64,000 bases of DNA from an uncultured bacterium (GTDB lineage: Bacteria; Verrucomicrobiota; Kiritimatiellia; PWTM01). Positions 27,415 to 37,601 of the stretch are shown piece after piece (positions within the stretch are counted from its first letter, which is position 1; every line of letters starts with the position of its first letter). Location: the NCBI GenBank assembly GCA_938010045.1, contig CALLFZ010000017.1, positions 62,001 through 126,000 on the forward strand. Reading direction: 5' to 3'. A program made the position numbers and the translations under genes. The notes beneath the pieces are model-generated. The model saw nothing but the letters and a program-made list of their open reading frames with translations, was not told the DNA's origin and searched no databases.

Positions 27415-28437
27415 ATGAGCAAGTTCTCCGAGTCGGCCAACGTAATGGATGATCCGGACGTTGAAGCGATCGCTCGTCTGCGCGCCACCTGCGACCAGCT
27501 ACGGCAGGAAATTGCGCGCGTGATCATCGGCCAGGACGACGTGGTCACGAAGTTACTGATCTGCCTGTTTTGCCGAGGTCATGCGCTGCTGATGGGAGTG
27601 CCGGGCCTGGCGAAAACGCTGCTCGTGCACACGATCAGCGACCTGATGCAGTTGCGGTTCAGTCGTATTCAGTTCACACCCGACCTCATGCCGTCGGACA
27701 TCACGGGCACGGAGATTCTGCAGGAGAGCGAGACACCCGGCCGCCGCGTCTTCGAGTTCGTCAAGGGCCCCATCTTCGCCAACGTGGTGCTGGCCGACGA
27801 AATCAACCGCACGCCGCCCAAGACCCAGGCGGCCTTGTTGCAGGCGATGCAGGAACAGGCCGTGAATTACGGGTCCAAGCGCTATCCCCTCGACCCACCG
27901 TTTTTTGTGCTGGCGACGCAGAATCCGATCGAGCAGGAAGGTACCTATCCTTTGCCGGAAGCGCAGCTCGACCGGTTCATGTTCTTGATCCGGGTCGACT
28001 ACCCCACCGAGGAGCAGGAGCGGCGAATCGCGCGGGAGACCACCGGCGGGGATCGCCCCCAGCTCGCGCCCGCGCTCTCGGGGCCAGAGATCCTGGCGGG
28101 CCAACAATTGATCCGGCGCGTTCCGATTCCCGACCATGTGGTGGAGTACATCGTGCGGCTGGTGCGCCGATCGCGGCCGGGGCTGCCCGAAGCGCCTGAT
28201 TGGGTGCGGCGCTGGGTGCAGTGGGGGGCGGGCCCGCGCGCCGTGCAGTACCTCGTGCTCGGCGCCCGCGCTCACGCCGTGTTGCGCGGCAGTTACCTGG
28301 TTCAGGTCGATGACGTCCATGCCGTTGCCGCGTCGGTTCTCGAGCATCGAATCCTGACGAACTTTCATGCGGAATCGGAAGGGATTGACAGCCGTGAAAT
28401 CATTCGGCGGTTGATCGCCGAGGTGGCCACCGACTGA
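27415..28437 (+). CDS. moxR: MoxR-family AAA+ ATPase
   Basis: 340 residues. Walker A is GVPGLAKT, Walker B is VLADEINR, sensor 1 is ATQNPIEQEG and the second region of homology ends EAQLDRFMF, all standard for MoxR/RavA-like chaperone ATPases. Such proteins act on VWA-domain partners. It is the first of ten plus-strand genes with gaps of a few bases or overlaps, up to 41709; DUF58 follows after three bases. The promoter must lie in the 85 bases before it, shared with the divergent glycosyltransferase. Confidence 0.95.
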   Translation: MSKFSESANVMDDPDVEAIARLRATCDQLRQEIARVIIGQDDVVTKLLICLFCRGHALLMGVPGLAKTLLVHTISDLMQLRFSRIQFTPDLMPSDITGTEILQESETPGRRVFEFVKGPIFANVVLADEINRTPPKTQAALLQAMQEQAVNYGSKRYPLDPPFFVLATQNPIEQEGTYPLPEAQLDRFMFLIRVDYPTEEQERRIARETTGGDRPQLAPALSGPEILAGQQLIRRVPIPDHVVEYIVRLVRRSRPGLPEAPDWVRRWVQWGAGPRAVQYLVLGARAHAVLRGSYLVQVDDVHAVAASVLEHRILTNFHAESEGIDSREIIRRLIAEVATD

Positions 28438-28440
28438 CCG

Positions 28441-29349
28441 ATGACGTCCGCTTCCCACCGGGCGCTGCTCGATCCGCCGATGCTGGCCCGGCTGTCGCGG
28501 CTGACCCTCCAGGCGCGCGCGCCGATGCTGGGCACGATGTCGGGACTCCACCGCAGCGCATCCCGCGGATCGAGCGTGGAGTTTGCGGAGTACCGCAAAT
28601 ACGTGCCGGGCGATGACATCCGCCACCTCGACTGGCGCGTAGTCGCCCGGACCGACCGCTACTACATGAAGGAATTTGAGGCGGACACGAATCTGCGCGC
28701 CTGGCTACTGGTGGATGCGAGCGGATCCATGGCGTTTCGCGGCGCGCATGGCGAACGGTTTGAGTACGCGCGGCGGCTCGCGGCGTCCTTGGCCTGGTTG
28801 CTGGTGCAACAGGGGGATGCGGTCGGACTGGCCGTGGCGGGGCGGCAAGGCGTGGAGTTTCCGCCGCGGCGTTCCCCCGCGCAGTTGAAGCTCATCCTCG
28901 ATGCGCTGGTCGCCACACGACCGGGGGGCGAGACGACGCTGGTCGAGACCCTTCACCGTCTCGCCGAACGCGCGCGACGCCGGGCGATGGTGGTGTTGAT
29001 CTCCGATTGTTTCGCCGACGTTTCCGCCCTACTGGACGGTTTTCAACACATGCGGTTCCTTCGGCACGACGTGGCGGTGTTTCACCTGCTGGATCCACTC
29101 GAGCTCAGTTTTTCGTTTGATCGCCCGATGCGATTCGACGATCTCGAAGGTGAAGGGGCGATCATCACCGACCCGGCCGTGATTGGGGCCAACTATCGCG
29201 CCGCGTTCGATGCGTATTTGGCGGCGCTCGAACACGGCAGCCGGGAATTTCATATTGACTACCAGCGGGTCACGTTGGACCGCGACCTCGAGACCGTGCT
29301 GGCCGCCTTTCTGCTGAGCCGCAGCCGCGCGAGCGGGGGGATGCGGTGA
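28441..29349 (+). CDS. DUF58 domain protein with VWA fold
   Basis: 302 residues. The DUF58 core is EYRKYVPGDDIRHLDWRV, with the VWA metal-binding stretch LLVDASGSM (DxSxS) following it. No membrane helix is seen. These proteins are the usual direct partner of MoxR. Its stop overlaps the next gene's GTG start (GTGA). Confidence 0.93.
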   Translation: MTSASHRALLDPPMLARLSRLTLQARAPMLGTMSGLHRSASRGSSVEFAEYRKYVPGDDIRHLDWRVVARTDRYYMKEFEADTNLRAWLLVDASGSMAFRGAHGERFEYARRLAASLAWLLVQQGDAVGLAVAGRQGVEFPPRRSPAQLKLILDALVATRPGGETTLVETLHRLAERARRRAMVVLISDCFADVSALLDGFQHMRFLRHDVAVFHLLDPLELSFSFDRPMRFDDLEGEGAIITDPAVIGANYRAAFDAYLAALEHGSREFHIDYQRVTLDRDLETVLAAFLLSRSRASGGMR

Positions 29350-31310
29350 TCTTTCTGCAGCCCGAGCTCCTCTGGGGACTGCTCGCCGCGCCGCTACCGG
29401 TGTTGATCCATTGGCTTAACCGGCTGCGCTATCGCCGGATTTCTTGGGCCGCGAGTCTGTTTTTGCGGGCGGCGACCCGCACGTCCACGCGGCGCTCGAA
29501 GATCCGGCACTGGTTGATTCTTGCGTGTCGCGTGCTCGCGCTAAGCTCATTGCTGCTGCTTCTGACGCGGCCGCTGGTGGGCGGCTGGTTTGGCGTCATG
29601 CTCGCGGCTCCGCCTGATCTCATTGTGGTGGCCCTCGACCGCTCCGCGAGCATGGAGACGCCCGGTGACGACGATGGGCGGTCGCGCCGGCAGCTCGCGC
29701 TGGACGCACTCGCCCAGACACCCCCCGACATCTGGAAGGGGGCACGCCTTCGCCTCGTGGACAGTGCCACACTCCGCCCTGTGATGGTCGCCAGTCCCGC
29801 TGCGCTGCCGCATCTGGAGGCGGCGTCCGGCACCGATGCGGGCGCAGAGATTGCGGCGCTCGTGCGCGCGGCCGCGGAGTCGCTGGCGGCGGAGCGACCC
29901 GGCCGGGCGGAGATTTGGCTGATCAGCGACCTGCAAGCTTCATCCTGGAAGCCCGACGATCCCCAGTGGCGAGGTGCGGCCGCCGCGCTGGCCTCTCTGC
30001 CCCAGGATGTAATGGTGCGTTTGTTCGCCAGCCGCGGACGGCCGTCGTCGAATCGGACGCTGCAATGGGTGGGCAGCCGAAGAGTTTCGATGGGGGAGCA
30101 CCTGCGGGTGGAGATCGCGGTTGCGGTGCGCGCCGAGGGCGATCTCGCGAACGAGCCGGTCATGATGTCGTGGAACGCCCTGGGCGTGCGCTCGCCGACC
30201 GAGGTGCGCCCGGCGCCCCAGTTCGGTGTGATCCAGCGATCGTTCGAATGGCCCGCCAACGAACCCGTGTTTTGGGGCAGTGTCGAGCTTCCCCCCGACG
30301 CGAATCCTTCGGACAACTGTGTCTTTTTCGCCGTTGCTCGGCCGGCCGCGGTACGGGCGGTGATGGTCGCGGAGCACGAGGACTGCGCCCGCCGGCTTCG
30401 TCTTGCCGTATCGCCCTTTGGCACGGGACGCGTCGAGGTCGTGCGCGCCCAGCCGGGGTTGATTGGCGAGGCGTTGACGGGTCCCGTGGCGCTGATCGCG
30501 ATTCAAGGCGTGCCGCTGACGGAAGCGGAAGCCGCCGTCATCGGGACATGGGTCGGGGAGGGGACAACAGCGCTCTGGATGCCACCCACACAACGCGACG
30601 CCGGCTCGGGCGACTGGAAATGGCGTGATCTCGAATCGGCCACCGACACCCCGTGGCGGGTTACGGCCTGGAACCGGCGCGACGGGCCTCTGCAGGACGG
30701 TGCCGACGGCGTGCCGCTGCCGATGGACCGCCTCGCAGTGCACCGGCGGAGATCCGCCGATGGGGCGGCGGCGGACCACGTTGTCCACGCGCTGCTGGGC
30801 GACGGCATGCCGCTGGTGCTGTCCAAAACGGTAGGGCTGGGGCGGTCCTATGCGCTGGCGACGTTGCCGCTCGACGATTGGTCAACGCTGGGCGATGGGT
30901 GGATATGGGTCCCGATGCTCCATCGCATGATTGACGAGGGCGCCCGACGCTGGGAGGCCGCCCATACGGCGGTGTGTGGTCGGTGGCGGCCGGCGGCGGA
31001 GGAGGTGTGGCGTCCGGTGGAGTCCGTCCGACCGGATGCTCACTCGTTGCGAGCGGGCCTATTCCGCTGGGGCGATCGTTTTATCGCACTGAACCGACCG
31101 CCGGAGGAGGACGATTCGGACACGATCACTCCGGAAGTGGTGAACCAACGTTTGGCGCCGGTTCGCGTGGTCCTGGCGGGGGATCCGGCCGATGCGGCGG
31201 GCGAACCGACGCGCGCTGAAGTCTCGCTGTGGCTAGCGGTCGTTGCGATCGTCGCATTGATTGCCGAGAGCTGGTTGCTCGGCGGCGAGTATCGGCCGCA
31301 GGCACCATGA
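29346..31310 (+). CDS. BatA-like membrane protein with VWA domain
   Basis: 654 residues. It opens with FLQPELLWGLLAAPLPVLIHWLN (cut here; the classic N-terminal BatA helix), then RRISWAASLFL and a second membrane helix near 60-75. The VWA site is VALDRSASM. A long periplasmic region follows and a final membrane helix lies near 630-648 (LWLAVVAIVALIAESWLL). Starts at GTG 29346. Bat proteins are implicated in envelope stress and aerotolerance, but the mechanism is unclear. Confidence 0.88.
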   Translation: MIFLQPELLWGLLAAPLPVLIHWLNRLRYRRISWAASLFLRAATRTSTRRSKIRHWLILACRVLALSSLLLLLTRPLVGGWFGVMLAAPPDLIVVALDRSASMETPGDDDGRSRRQLALDALAQTPPDIWKGARLRLVDSATLRPVMVASPAALPHLEAASGTDAGAEIAALVRAAAESLAAERPGRAEIWLISDLQASSWKPDDPQWRGAAAALASLPQDVMVRLFASRGRPSSNRTLQWVGSRRVSMGEHLRVEIAVAVRAEGDLANEPVMMSWNALGVRSPTEVRPAPQFGVIQRSFEWPANEPVFWGSVELPPDANPSDNCVFFAVARPAAVRAVMVAEHEDCARRLRLAVSPFGTGRVEVVRAQPGLIGEALTGPVALIAIQGVPLTEAEAAVIGTWVGEGTTALWMPPTQRDAGSGDWKWRDLESATDTPWRVTAWNRRDGPLQDGADGVPLPMDRLAVHRRRSADGAAADHVVHALLGDGMPLVLSKTVGLGRSYALATLPLDDWSTLGDGWIWVPMLHRMIDEGARRWEAAHTAVCGRWRPAAEEVWRPVESVRPDAHSLRAGLFRWGDRFIALNRPPEEDDSDTITPEVVNQRLAPVRVVLAGDPADAAGEPTRAEVSLWLAVVAIVALIAESWLLGGEYRPQAP

Positions 31311-33490
31311 CCCATACGCTCCAGTGGTCGTTGCACATCTCGCCCGCCCGGGTCACGGTGCTGGTCGGGCTGTTGGTGATTGCGGTCTGGATGATGATCC
31401 GGCACGTGCGGCGTGCCGGCGATCGCGCCACGCGGCGTCTTGAGCTGCTTCGCGCTCTCATCCTTGCCCTTCTCGCTGTGACGTGGCTGCAGCCGGAGGT
31501 GGTGCGAAGGGTGCAGGCACCCGAGCGCCTGCGGATCGCGGTGCTGTGCGATGTGTCGCCGAGCATGGACACGCCAGACGTGGAACAAGGGGGTGCGGGC
31601 CGAATGCGCCGATCCGACTGGGCGCGCGCCGCAGCCACCGGCGAAGTGTACGCGGCCCTCGCGGATCGCTACGACGTGGACGTCCGCGAGGTGTGCGCAC
31701 CACCGGCCGCGTCTGGTGGAACGGCAGCAACCGACCTCCATGCGGCGCTGGAATCGGCGCTGGCTTCGGCTGATTCGCTGCGTGCGGTCGTGTTGCTCTC
31801 CGATGGCGATTGGAACGCCGGGCCCCCGCCATCGCTGGCGGCTGGTCGGCTCCGGGCTCTCGGCGTCCCGATCTACACGATCACGGTCGGTCGCCCGTCT
31901 CCATGGCCGGATGTGTCGCTCGAAACGGTGGCGGCACCGGCCTACGCGCTGGCGGAGGAACGAGTTGGCATTCCTGTGGAGGTGCGCAACCGGATGGATC
32001 GTGAAGTGCGCACCGAAGTGCGGCTCATCGAGGATGGGCGCATCGTGGACCGGCAGCCGATCCGACTCGCGGCACAGTCGCGCGGTCGGGTCAGGTTGCA
32101 CGTGCGCCCCGCGACCCCCGGCGAGGCGGAGTGGACGATCGACGTGCCGCCAGAGCCGGAAGAGACCGATCTCGAGAACAATCGTCGCCGCGTGCGTGTC
32201 CCGGTCCGGCGCGAGGTGCTGCGCGTGTTGCTCGCCGATACTCTGCCGCGTTGGGAATATCGTTACCTCCGGAATGCATTGGTCCGGGACCCCGGAACGG
32301 AGGTCAAATGCTGGCTGGCGCATCCTCAGCTGGGGCCCGGCGGGGGGCGTGACTATCTGCCCGCCTTCCCCTCGTCCCGCGCGGAGCTTTCGACGTTCGA
32401 TGTCGTCGTGCTGGGCGATCTCGGCGTGGGCGAAGGCGGACTGACGGCCAGCCAGGCCGGGGACATCCGAGGACTGGTCGAACACCAGGGCGGGGGACTC
32501 ATTCTGATCGCCGGGCGGCATGGTCATCAGAGTACACTCGCCCGCACAGATCTCGGCGATCTACTGCCGGTGGAGTTCGATCCGGCTCACCCACGGGGGC
32601 AGTTCTCGTCCATCGAGGGCAGATTTGAACTGACGCCGGATCACCGTGAGCACCCCCTCGTGCAGTTGGCGGACGAACCCGCTGCCAACGAGCTGCTCTG
32701 GCGCGCGTTGCCCGGTTTTTTCTGGCACGCGAGCGTTCGATCTCGGCCGGGTACGGACGTGCTCGCAGTGCACGCCATGGCCCGAAACGAGCAGGGGAGG
32801 GTCCCCCTCATCGTGGCTCGCCCGGCGGGTCTCGGCCGCGTGTTGTTCATGGGGACCGACGCCGTGTGGCGGTGGCGCCAAGGCGTCGAAGACACATACC
32901 ACTATCGGTTCTGGGGCCAGGTCATCCGCTGGATGGCGCATCGTCGCCACCTCGCACATGCGGCGGGGCTCCGGTGGTTCACGGTCCCGGAACGTCCGCG
33001 CGTGGGCGACCGAACGCGGCTGCAGGCGATCGTTCCGGTCGAGGGCAGTCGCGGGCCGGGTGGCGTGGAGGCCATCATCGTTGCCGGCGATGGGCAGCCC
33101 ATCCGTCTCATGCTAGCGCCCACGGAACCCGCATGGGGCTTACACGAATGCGTGTGGACGCCGATGCACGCCGGCCCTCATCAGGTCACGGTGCGCGACG
33201 GAACCTCTGGCCGCGAAATCTCCGGCACGGTCGAGGTGGCCGATACGATCATCGAACGCGTCGGCGAAGCGGCCCGACCCGAGGTGATGCGCGAGATCGC
33301 CGCCGTCAGCGGCGGACACAGCGCCTCACCTGACGAGGTGGCCGCCCTGCTCGCGCGCATTCGATCGCTGCCCGCGCGGGAGCCGGCGGAAGAACGTGTA
33401 CGCATCTGGTGCCATCCCCTCTGGGGGGGCGCCATCGGGTTGGCGATGGTGGTCTACTGGATCGCCCGCAAGCTCGCGGGTAAGCTCTGA
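31307..33490 (+). CDS. VWA/glutamine amidotransferase-like membrane protein
   Basis: 727 residues from the ATG at 31307 (ATGA overlap with the gene before). Two N-terminal membrane helices (about 15-32 and 46-62) lead into a VWA-like domain with AVLCDVSPSM (DxSxS). Later a class I amidotransferase-like region with VVVLGDLGVGEGGLT and GGGLILIAGRHG is present, but without a catalytic cysteine that I can identify. One C-terminal helix (GAIGLAMVVYWIA). The same architecture sits after BatA-like genes in planctomycetes and Verrucomicrobiota. Confidence 0.85.
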   Translation: MTHTLQWSLHISPARVTVLVGLLVIAVWMMIRHVRRAGDRATRRLELLRALILALLAVTWLQPEVVRRVQAPERLRIAVLCDVSPSMDTPDVEQGGAGRMRRSDWARAAATGEVYAALADRYDVDVREVCAPPAASGGTAATDLHAALESALASADSLRAVVLLSDGDWNAGPPPSLAAGRLRALGVPIYTITVGRPSPWPDVSLETVAAPAYALAEERVGIPVEVRNRMDREVRTEVRLIEDGRIVDRQPIRLAAQSRGRVRLHVRPATPGEAEWTIDVPPEPEETDLENNRRRVRVPVRREVLRVLLADTLPRWEYRYLRNALVRDPGTEVKCWLAHPQLGPGGGRDYLPAFPSSRAELSTFDVVVLGDLGVGEGGLTASQAGDIRGLVEHQGGGLILIAGRHGHQSTLARTDLGDLLPVEFDPAHPRGQFSSIEGRFELTPDHREHPLVQLADEPAANELLWRALPGFFWHASVRSRPGTDVLAVHAMARNEQGRVPLIVARPAGLGRVLFMGTDAVWRWRQGVEDTYHYRFWGQVIRWMAHRRHLAHAAGLRWFTVPERPRVGDRTRLQAIVPVEGSRGPGGVEAIIVAGDGQPIRLMLAPTEPAWGLHECVWTPMHAGPHQVTVRDGTSGREISGTVEVADTIIERVGEAARPEVMREIAAVSGGHSASPDEVAALLARIRSLPAREPAEERVRIWCHPLWGGAIGLAMVVYWIARKLAGKL

Positions 33491-33492
33491 GC

Positions 33493-36400
33493 ATGGAACG
33501 ACCGCCCATAAGCGCAGTCGGCGCGATCGAACTTCCGAGCGCGCTGAAGGTGCGGATCGAAGCCGTGCGGCGACGTCGGCGGCGACTGCAGGCCGTGATG
33601 GCGTTGGGAACGCTGGCCGCCGGCGCGGCTGCCTCGTTTCTGGCCTTCTATGCGTGGGAACGATTCGACGAAACTCCACCGGCCGCTCGTTGGCTGCTGT
33701 GGTCGTTCGCCGCGGCGTGCGGGACGCTTCCGTGGGTCGCATGGGCTTGGCGCTGGGCATGGCGCCCACCCGATCCGCGCGAGTTGGCACGATACATTCA
33801 GCGTCAACTTCCCCGCCTGGGCGATCGGTTGCTCGGCGCGGTGGAATTGGCAGCTCCGATGGATCCCGAGCACGCTCGCTGGTCTGAGCCGCTTCGCCGC
33901 GCCGCGATCGACCAGGTCGCACGCGAGGCCGATCGAATTGATGTGCGCCACGCCGCTCCCGCGCAGCTGGCTCGACGAATCGCACTTGTGGCGGCCGCCC
34001 TGTTCGGCAGCGCGGCCCTGCTGATCGCGCGACAGCCCGAAGCGGGCTGGAATTCGTTTCGGCGTTGGTTCAACCCGGCCGCTCCAATCCCGCGGTTTAC
34101 CTTCGTGCGGATAGAGGATCTGCCGATGGAGATGATCGTGCCCCACGGTGAGCCCTTCGAGCTGGAGTGCACGGTTCGGGGCCGGCTGGCGCGCCGCGCC
34201 GCCGTTGCGTCCTGCCGCCTCGGACGCGCCGTGTGGACGCACGCCGTCGGCGCCGATGGCCGGGTGCGGTTTCGTATCCCGGGTCCAACGCGCCCCGCAC
34301 GGCTATCGTTGCGGATTGGCGACGCTGTCCGCCATGTGCAGCTTCGACCCGAACCCCGACCGGCGCTCGTGGAGCTGTTCGCGACGGTCCGTCCTCCGCC
34401 CTGGCATGGGCGGTCCGAGGACCGACGAGCACTGGAATCGGGCTGGCTCGCCGTGCCCGAGGGTGGCGAGGTGGTGCTGAGCGGTCGCGCCTCACGAGAA
34501 TTGGCAGAAGTGACGGTGAACGGCCCTCGGGGGCCGTCCGTCATCATCTCGGGCGCGCGGTTTGAAACCGCTCGGCTCGCGGCGGTGACCGGTGCGCCTC
34601 CGGCCGGCGTTTGGCGGTTGCCCGACGAAATCGTGTTGCAGTGGCGGGATCAACTGGGGCTGACTCCGTCGGCGCCCACCCGCATCCGCGTCCAACGAAC
34701 CCCCGACGCCCCGCCGACGGTGCGCTGTGAGGGCCTCGATGGCGCCGTGGCGATCTTGGAGGATGAGGCGCTCCAGTTCGACGTGGTGGCGGCGGATGAT
34801 CATGGAGTTCAGCGGGTCTGGATCGAATGGCGGCGGGCACAGGAGCGCCGTGATGCACCGGCACCTGTGCGGGTCCGCCCGTTGGCGGAGGGCGCCGCGG
34901 ATGCGGCGACGCTGCACGCGACTGTGACGCTCTCCCCCGAGGCGATGCGCTGGTCGCCGGACATGACGCTCGAACTCTGGGGCGCCGCGGTGGATTACGC
35001 GCCGGGCCGCGATCCCTCGTATACGCCGACGTACCGCATCTTCGTGCTCAGCCGTGCGCGTCACGCGCAATTGCTGGAGCAGCAGGCGCGAGCCGCCCAG
35101 GCGGTCATCGAAGAGCTTCGCCGGCGCGAGGAGAGCCGGTGGCAGACGAGTGAGGACGTCGCCGCGCTAGATGACGAACACATTGCGCAGTCCATGCCGG
35201 AAGATCGCCTACGAACAGGCGAAGCCGGAGAACGCCGTGACGCCGAGCGTGCGGCCCGGCTCGCCGAGGAGATGACGCGGCTGGCGCTCGAAGCGCTTCG
35301 GAATCCGGCCATCGCAGAGGCGACTGTCCTGGATTGGGCCATGATGGCGGAGAAGCTTCAATCGCTGGCCGGCGGAGAGATGGCGTCGGCGGCCGAGGCG
35401 CTTCGCAAGGCGACGGATCGCGCCGGTGCGTCCGCCCGTCGTCAGATGGCGCGTGCGGCGGCGGAGCACCAGCGGGCCGCGGTCGAGCAACTCACTTCGA
35501 TCCTGAACGAGGCATGCCGCACGGGCGACGAGTGGGCGGCGCGGTCGTTCGTCGAACGGCTGCGCGAGCTGTCGAACCGCCACGCGGAACTGCAGAACAT
35601 GTTGGCGCGCCATGCGCCCGGGCTTCTGGGGCTTGACCCAGACCGACTTGCACCCGAGCTGCGCTCAGAGCTCATACGGCTGGCCGACCTCCAGAATCGT
35701 CACCGGCAGGAAGCGCGCGACCTGCGCGATGATCTGACGGGTTTCTTCGAGCGTTCGCGGCGGTCAGTGTACGATGAGATTCGGCGCGCGATGAGCGAGC
35801 CCGACGTGCTGGACCGGCAGAACGAAAGCCGGCGGGCGATCCTCGACAACCGAGTCGCCGCCGCGATGCAGATGAGTGGGGCGCTGGCGGATGACTTCTC
35901 GCGCTGGGCCGAGATGCTGTCGCCGCCCGGCGGAGCTTCAGGGGGAGCGGGGGGCGGCGGTTCGTCGGCCTCGTTGCCGCCGGAGGTCCTCATGGGGCTC
36001 CTTCGGGCACGAGCGCGCCAGGAGAGTTTACGGGAAGCCACGCGGGAGCTTGATCGGCAACGGCTGCATCGCGAGGAGTATTCGACCGCGGCGGAGCGCC
36101 TCGCCGACCGGCAGCTTCAGATTGAGACCGACTTGCGGAAGCTAAACGACCTTGTCGGCGGTCGAATCCGGAACTGGATGGAGGCGATCGAGCAGGACAT
36201 GATCGTATCGGCCGCCACGCTGCGGGAACCGCAGACCGACGCCGAGGCCATCGCGATCCAAACGGGCATCATCGAGGCGATCGCCGAAGCCATGAACAGT
36301 GGGTCTTCCGCGTCGTCGGACTCGTCGTCGGCGCCGTCCGCCGAAGCCATGGCCGCGGTGACGCGCATGCTCAGAACCATGGCACAACGCGGCGGCGGCA

Positions 36401-36576
36401 GCCTCGCGGGCGGTACGACCTCGCGCGAGAATGCCGAGCCGGAGGGGGCCGGCGAGGGCGCAACGCCCATCTCCCGCCCACAACGACGAGGCGCGAGCGC
36501 CGTCGACGAGATTGCGCCCGCGGAATTCCGGCCGCTGCTAGAAGGGTATTTCCGTGCGGTGGACCCCACGCGATAA
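33493..36576 (+). CDS. large DUF4175-like membrane and coiled-coil protein
   Basis: 1027 residues. Two or three membrane helices lie in the first 190 residues (ALGTLAAGAAASFLAFYAW, WLLWSFAAACGTLPWVAWAW, then LVAAALFGSAALLIA). Beta-rich periplasmic domains follow to about 510. From about 520 to 900 the chain is helical, charged and rich in Glu/Arg/Ala, as in a coiled coil; a Ser/Gly-rich linker lies near 940. The layout matches the DUF4175 proteins found in moxR operons. The following gene starts 23 bases inside its end. Confidence 0.8.
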   Translation: MERPPISAVGAIELPSALKVRIEAVRRRRRRLQAVMALGTLAAGAAASFLAFYAWERFDETPPAARWLLWSFAAACGTLPWVAWAWRWAWRPPDPRELARYIQRQLPRLGDRLLGAVELAAPMDPEHARWSEPLRRAAIDQVAREADRIDVRHAAPAQLARRIALVAAALFGSAALLIARQPEAGWNSFRRWFNPAAPIPRFTFVRIEDLPMEMIVPHGEPFELECTVRGRLARRAAVASCRLGRAVWTHAVGADGRVRFRIPGPTRPARLSLRIGDAVRHVQLRPEPRPALVELFATVRPPPWHGRSEDRRALESGWLAVPEGGEVVLSGRASRELAEVTVNGPRGPSVIISGARFETARLAAVTGAPPAGVWRLPDEIVLQWRDQLGLTPSAPTRIRVQRTPDAPPTVRCEGLDGAVAILEDEALQFDVVAADDHGVQRVWIEWRRAQERRDAPAPVRVRPLAEGAADAATLHATVTLSPEAMRWSPDMTLELWGAAVDYAPGRDPSYTPTYRIFVLSRARHAQLLEQQARAAQAVIEELRRREESRWQTSEDVAALDDEHIAQSMPEDRLRTGEAGERRDAERAARLAEEMTRLALEALRNPAIAEATVLDWAMMAEKLQSLAGGEMASAAEALRKATDRAGASARRQMARAAAEHQRAAVEQLTSILNEACRTGDEWAARSFVERLRELSNRHAELQNMLARHAPGLLGLDPDRLAPELRSELIRLADLQNRHRQEARDLRDDLTGFFERSRRSVYDEIRRAMSEPDVLDRQNESRRAILDNRVAAAMQMSGALADDFSRWAEMLSPPGGASGGAGGGGSSASLPPEVLMGLLRARARQESLREATRELDRQRLHREEYSTAAERLADRQLQIETDLRKLNDLVGGRIRNWMEAIEQDMIVSAATLREPQTDAEAIAIQTGIIEAIAEAMNSGSSASSDSSSAPSAEAMAAVTRMLRTMAQRGGGSLAGGTTSRENAEPEGAGEGATPISRPQRRGASAVDEIAPAEFRPLLEGYFRAVDPTR

Positions 36577-37585
36577 GATCGCACCGTCCGGCGGGATCGC
36601 CGCCATCGCGGCCGCCGCGATCCTTTGGGCGCCCAACCTGTCCCCGGCGCAGGGGTGGGGGGCCATCCATGGTGACCCCGTGCCGGCCGAGCTGGACGCG
36701 GCCTACGTGCGCGGTTTGCAGTTTCTCGCGCGCACCCAGTCACCGGAAGGTACCTGGCCAGGCCAAGGGGAAACCGGCCCGGGGGTCGTCGGCCTGGCAG
36801 TGCTGGCTATGCTGGCACGCGGCGACGACCCCGACGCCGGCCCCTGGGCCGTTCCGATTCGCCGGGGACTGAATTACATCCTGACTCAACAGCGCACGGA
36901 CAATGGCTACATCGGCCCCTCGATGTACCACCACGGCTTTGCCACACTGGCGTTGGCAGAAGCATATGGCGCCGTGGATGACCGCCGCCTCGGGCCCGCC
37001 CTCAAGCGCGCTGCGGATCTGATCCTGGCTTCGCAGGCCCTGAATCCGACCGGCGGATGGCGCTACTCACCCGACGCGCGTGACGCCGACACGACCGTGA
37101 GCGGGGCGCAGATCGTCGCGCTGTTGGCGGTCCGCAACGCTGGCATCGCCGTGCCGGACGTCGCGATCTGGCGCGCGCTAGAATTCTACGAACAGTGCCA
37201 GACCGCCGACGGCCAGATCGGATACACGTCCGGCGCGGACGGCGGCGGCAGCGGGGCTCGCAACGCGATTGCGGTGACCGTCGCAGCGTTGGCGCGTGAA
37301 CGGAGCTCGAAGCTGTTCCGGCGCACCTTCGAAGTTCTGCGCGAGCGCGGCGACCAAGATGGTGGCGGCTATTTCTTTTACTATCTCTACTACGCCGCCC
37401 AGGCCTTCTTTCACGCCGACACGGCAGCATGGCGGGAATGGAATGCGCGGAACGTGGCGCGCTTGCTGGAGGTGCAGAGCGCCGACGGCAGTTGGAGCGG
37501 ACCGCACGGCCGGGCGTTTTGTACGAGCGCAGCCTTGCTGTCGCTGGCCTTGAACTACCGCTACCTTCCCATCTATGAGCGCTGA
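36554..37585 (+). CDS. secreted alpha/alpha-toroid protein (prenyltransferase/squalene cyclase-like repeats)
   Basis: 343 residues from a GTG. A leader rich in Ala/Ile (about 12-33) suggests export. Repeats typical of the terpenoid-cyclase toroid are spaced along the chain: RTQSPEGTWPGQGETG, ALNPTGGWRYSPDARDAD, QTADGQIGYTSGADG and VQSADGSWSGPHGR, each followed by two helices. The catalytic DxDD of squalene cyclases is absent, so a binding or structural role is more likely. It overlaps the DUF4175-like gene and is part of the moxR operon. Confidence 0.85.
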   Translation: MRWTPRDKIAPSGGIAAIAAAAILWAPNLSPAQGWGAIHGDPVPAELDAAYVRGLQFLARTQSPEGTWPGQGETGPGVVGLAVLAMLARGDDPDAGPWAVPIRRGLNYILTQQRTDNGYIGPSMYHHGFATLALAEAYGAVDDRRLGPALKRAADLILASQALNPTGGWRYSPDARDADTTVSGAQIVALLAVRNAGIAVPDVAIWRALEFYEQCQTADGQIGYTSGADGGGSGARNAIAVTVAALARERSSKLFRRTFEVLRERGDQDGGGYFFYYLYYAAQAFFHADTAAWREWNARNVARLLEVQSADGSWSGPHGRAFCTSAALLSLALNYRYLPIYER

Positions 37586-37601
37586 ACGAAGGAGCCCAGT
37601 C

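Noticed and set aside
31040-32527. 495-residue minus-strand frame
   Set aside because: Antisense shadow of the VWA proteins in the moxR operon; His/Arg-rich with no domain.
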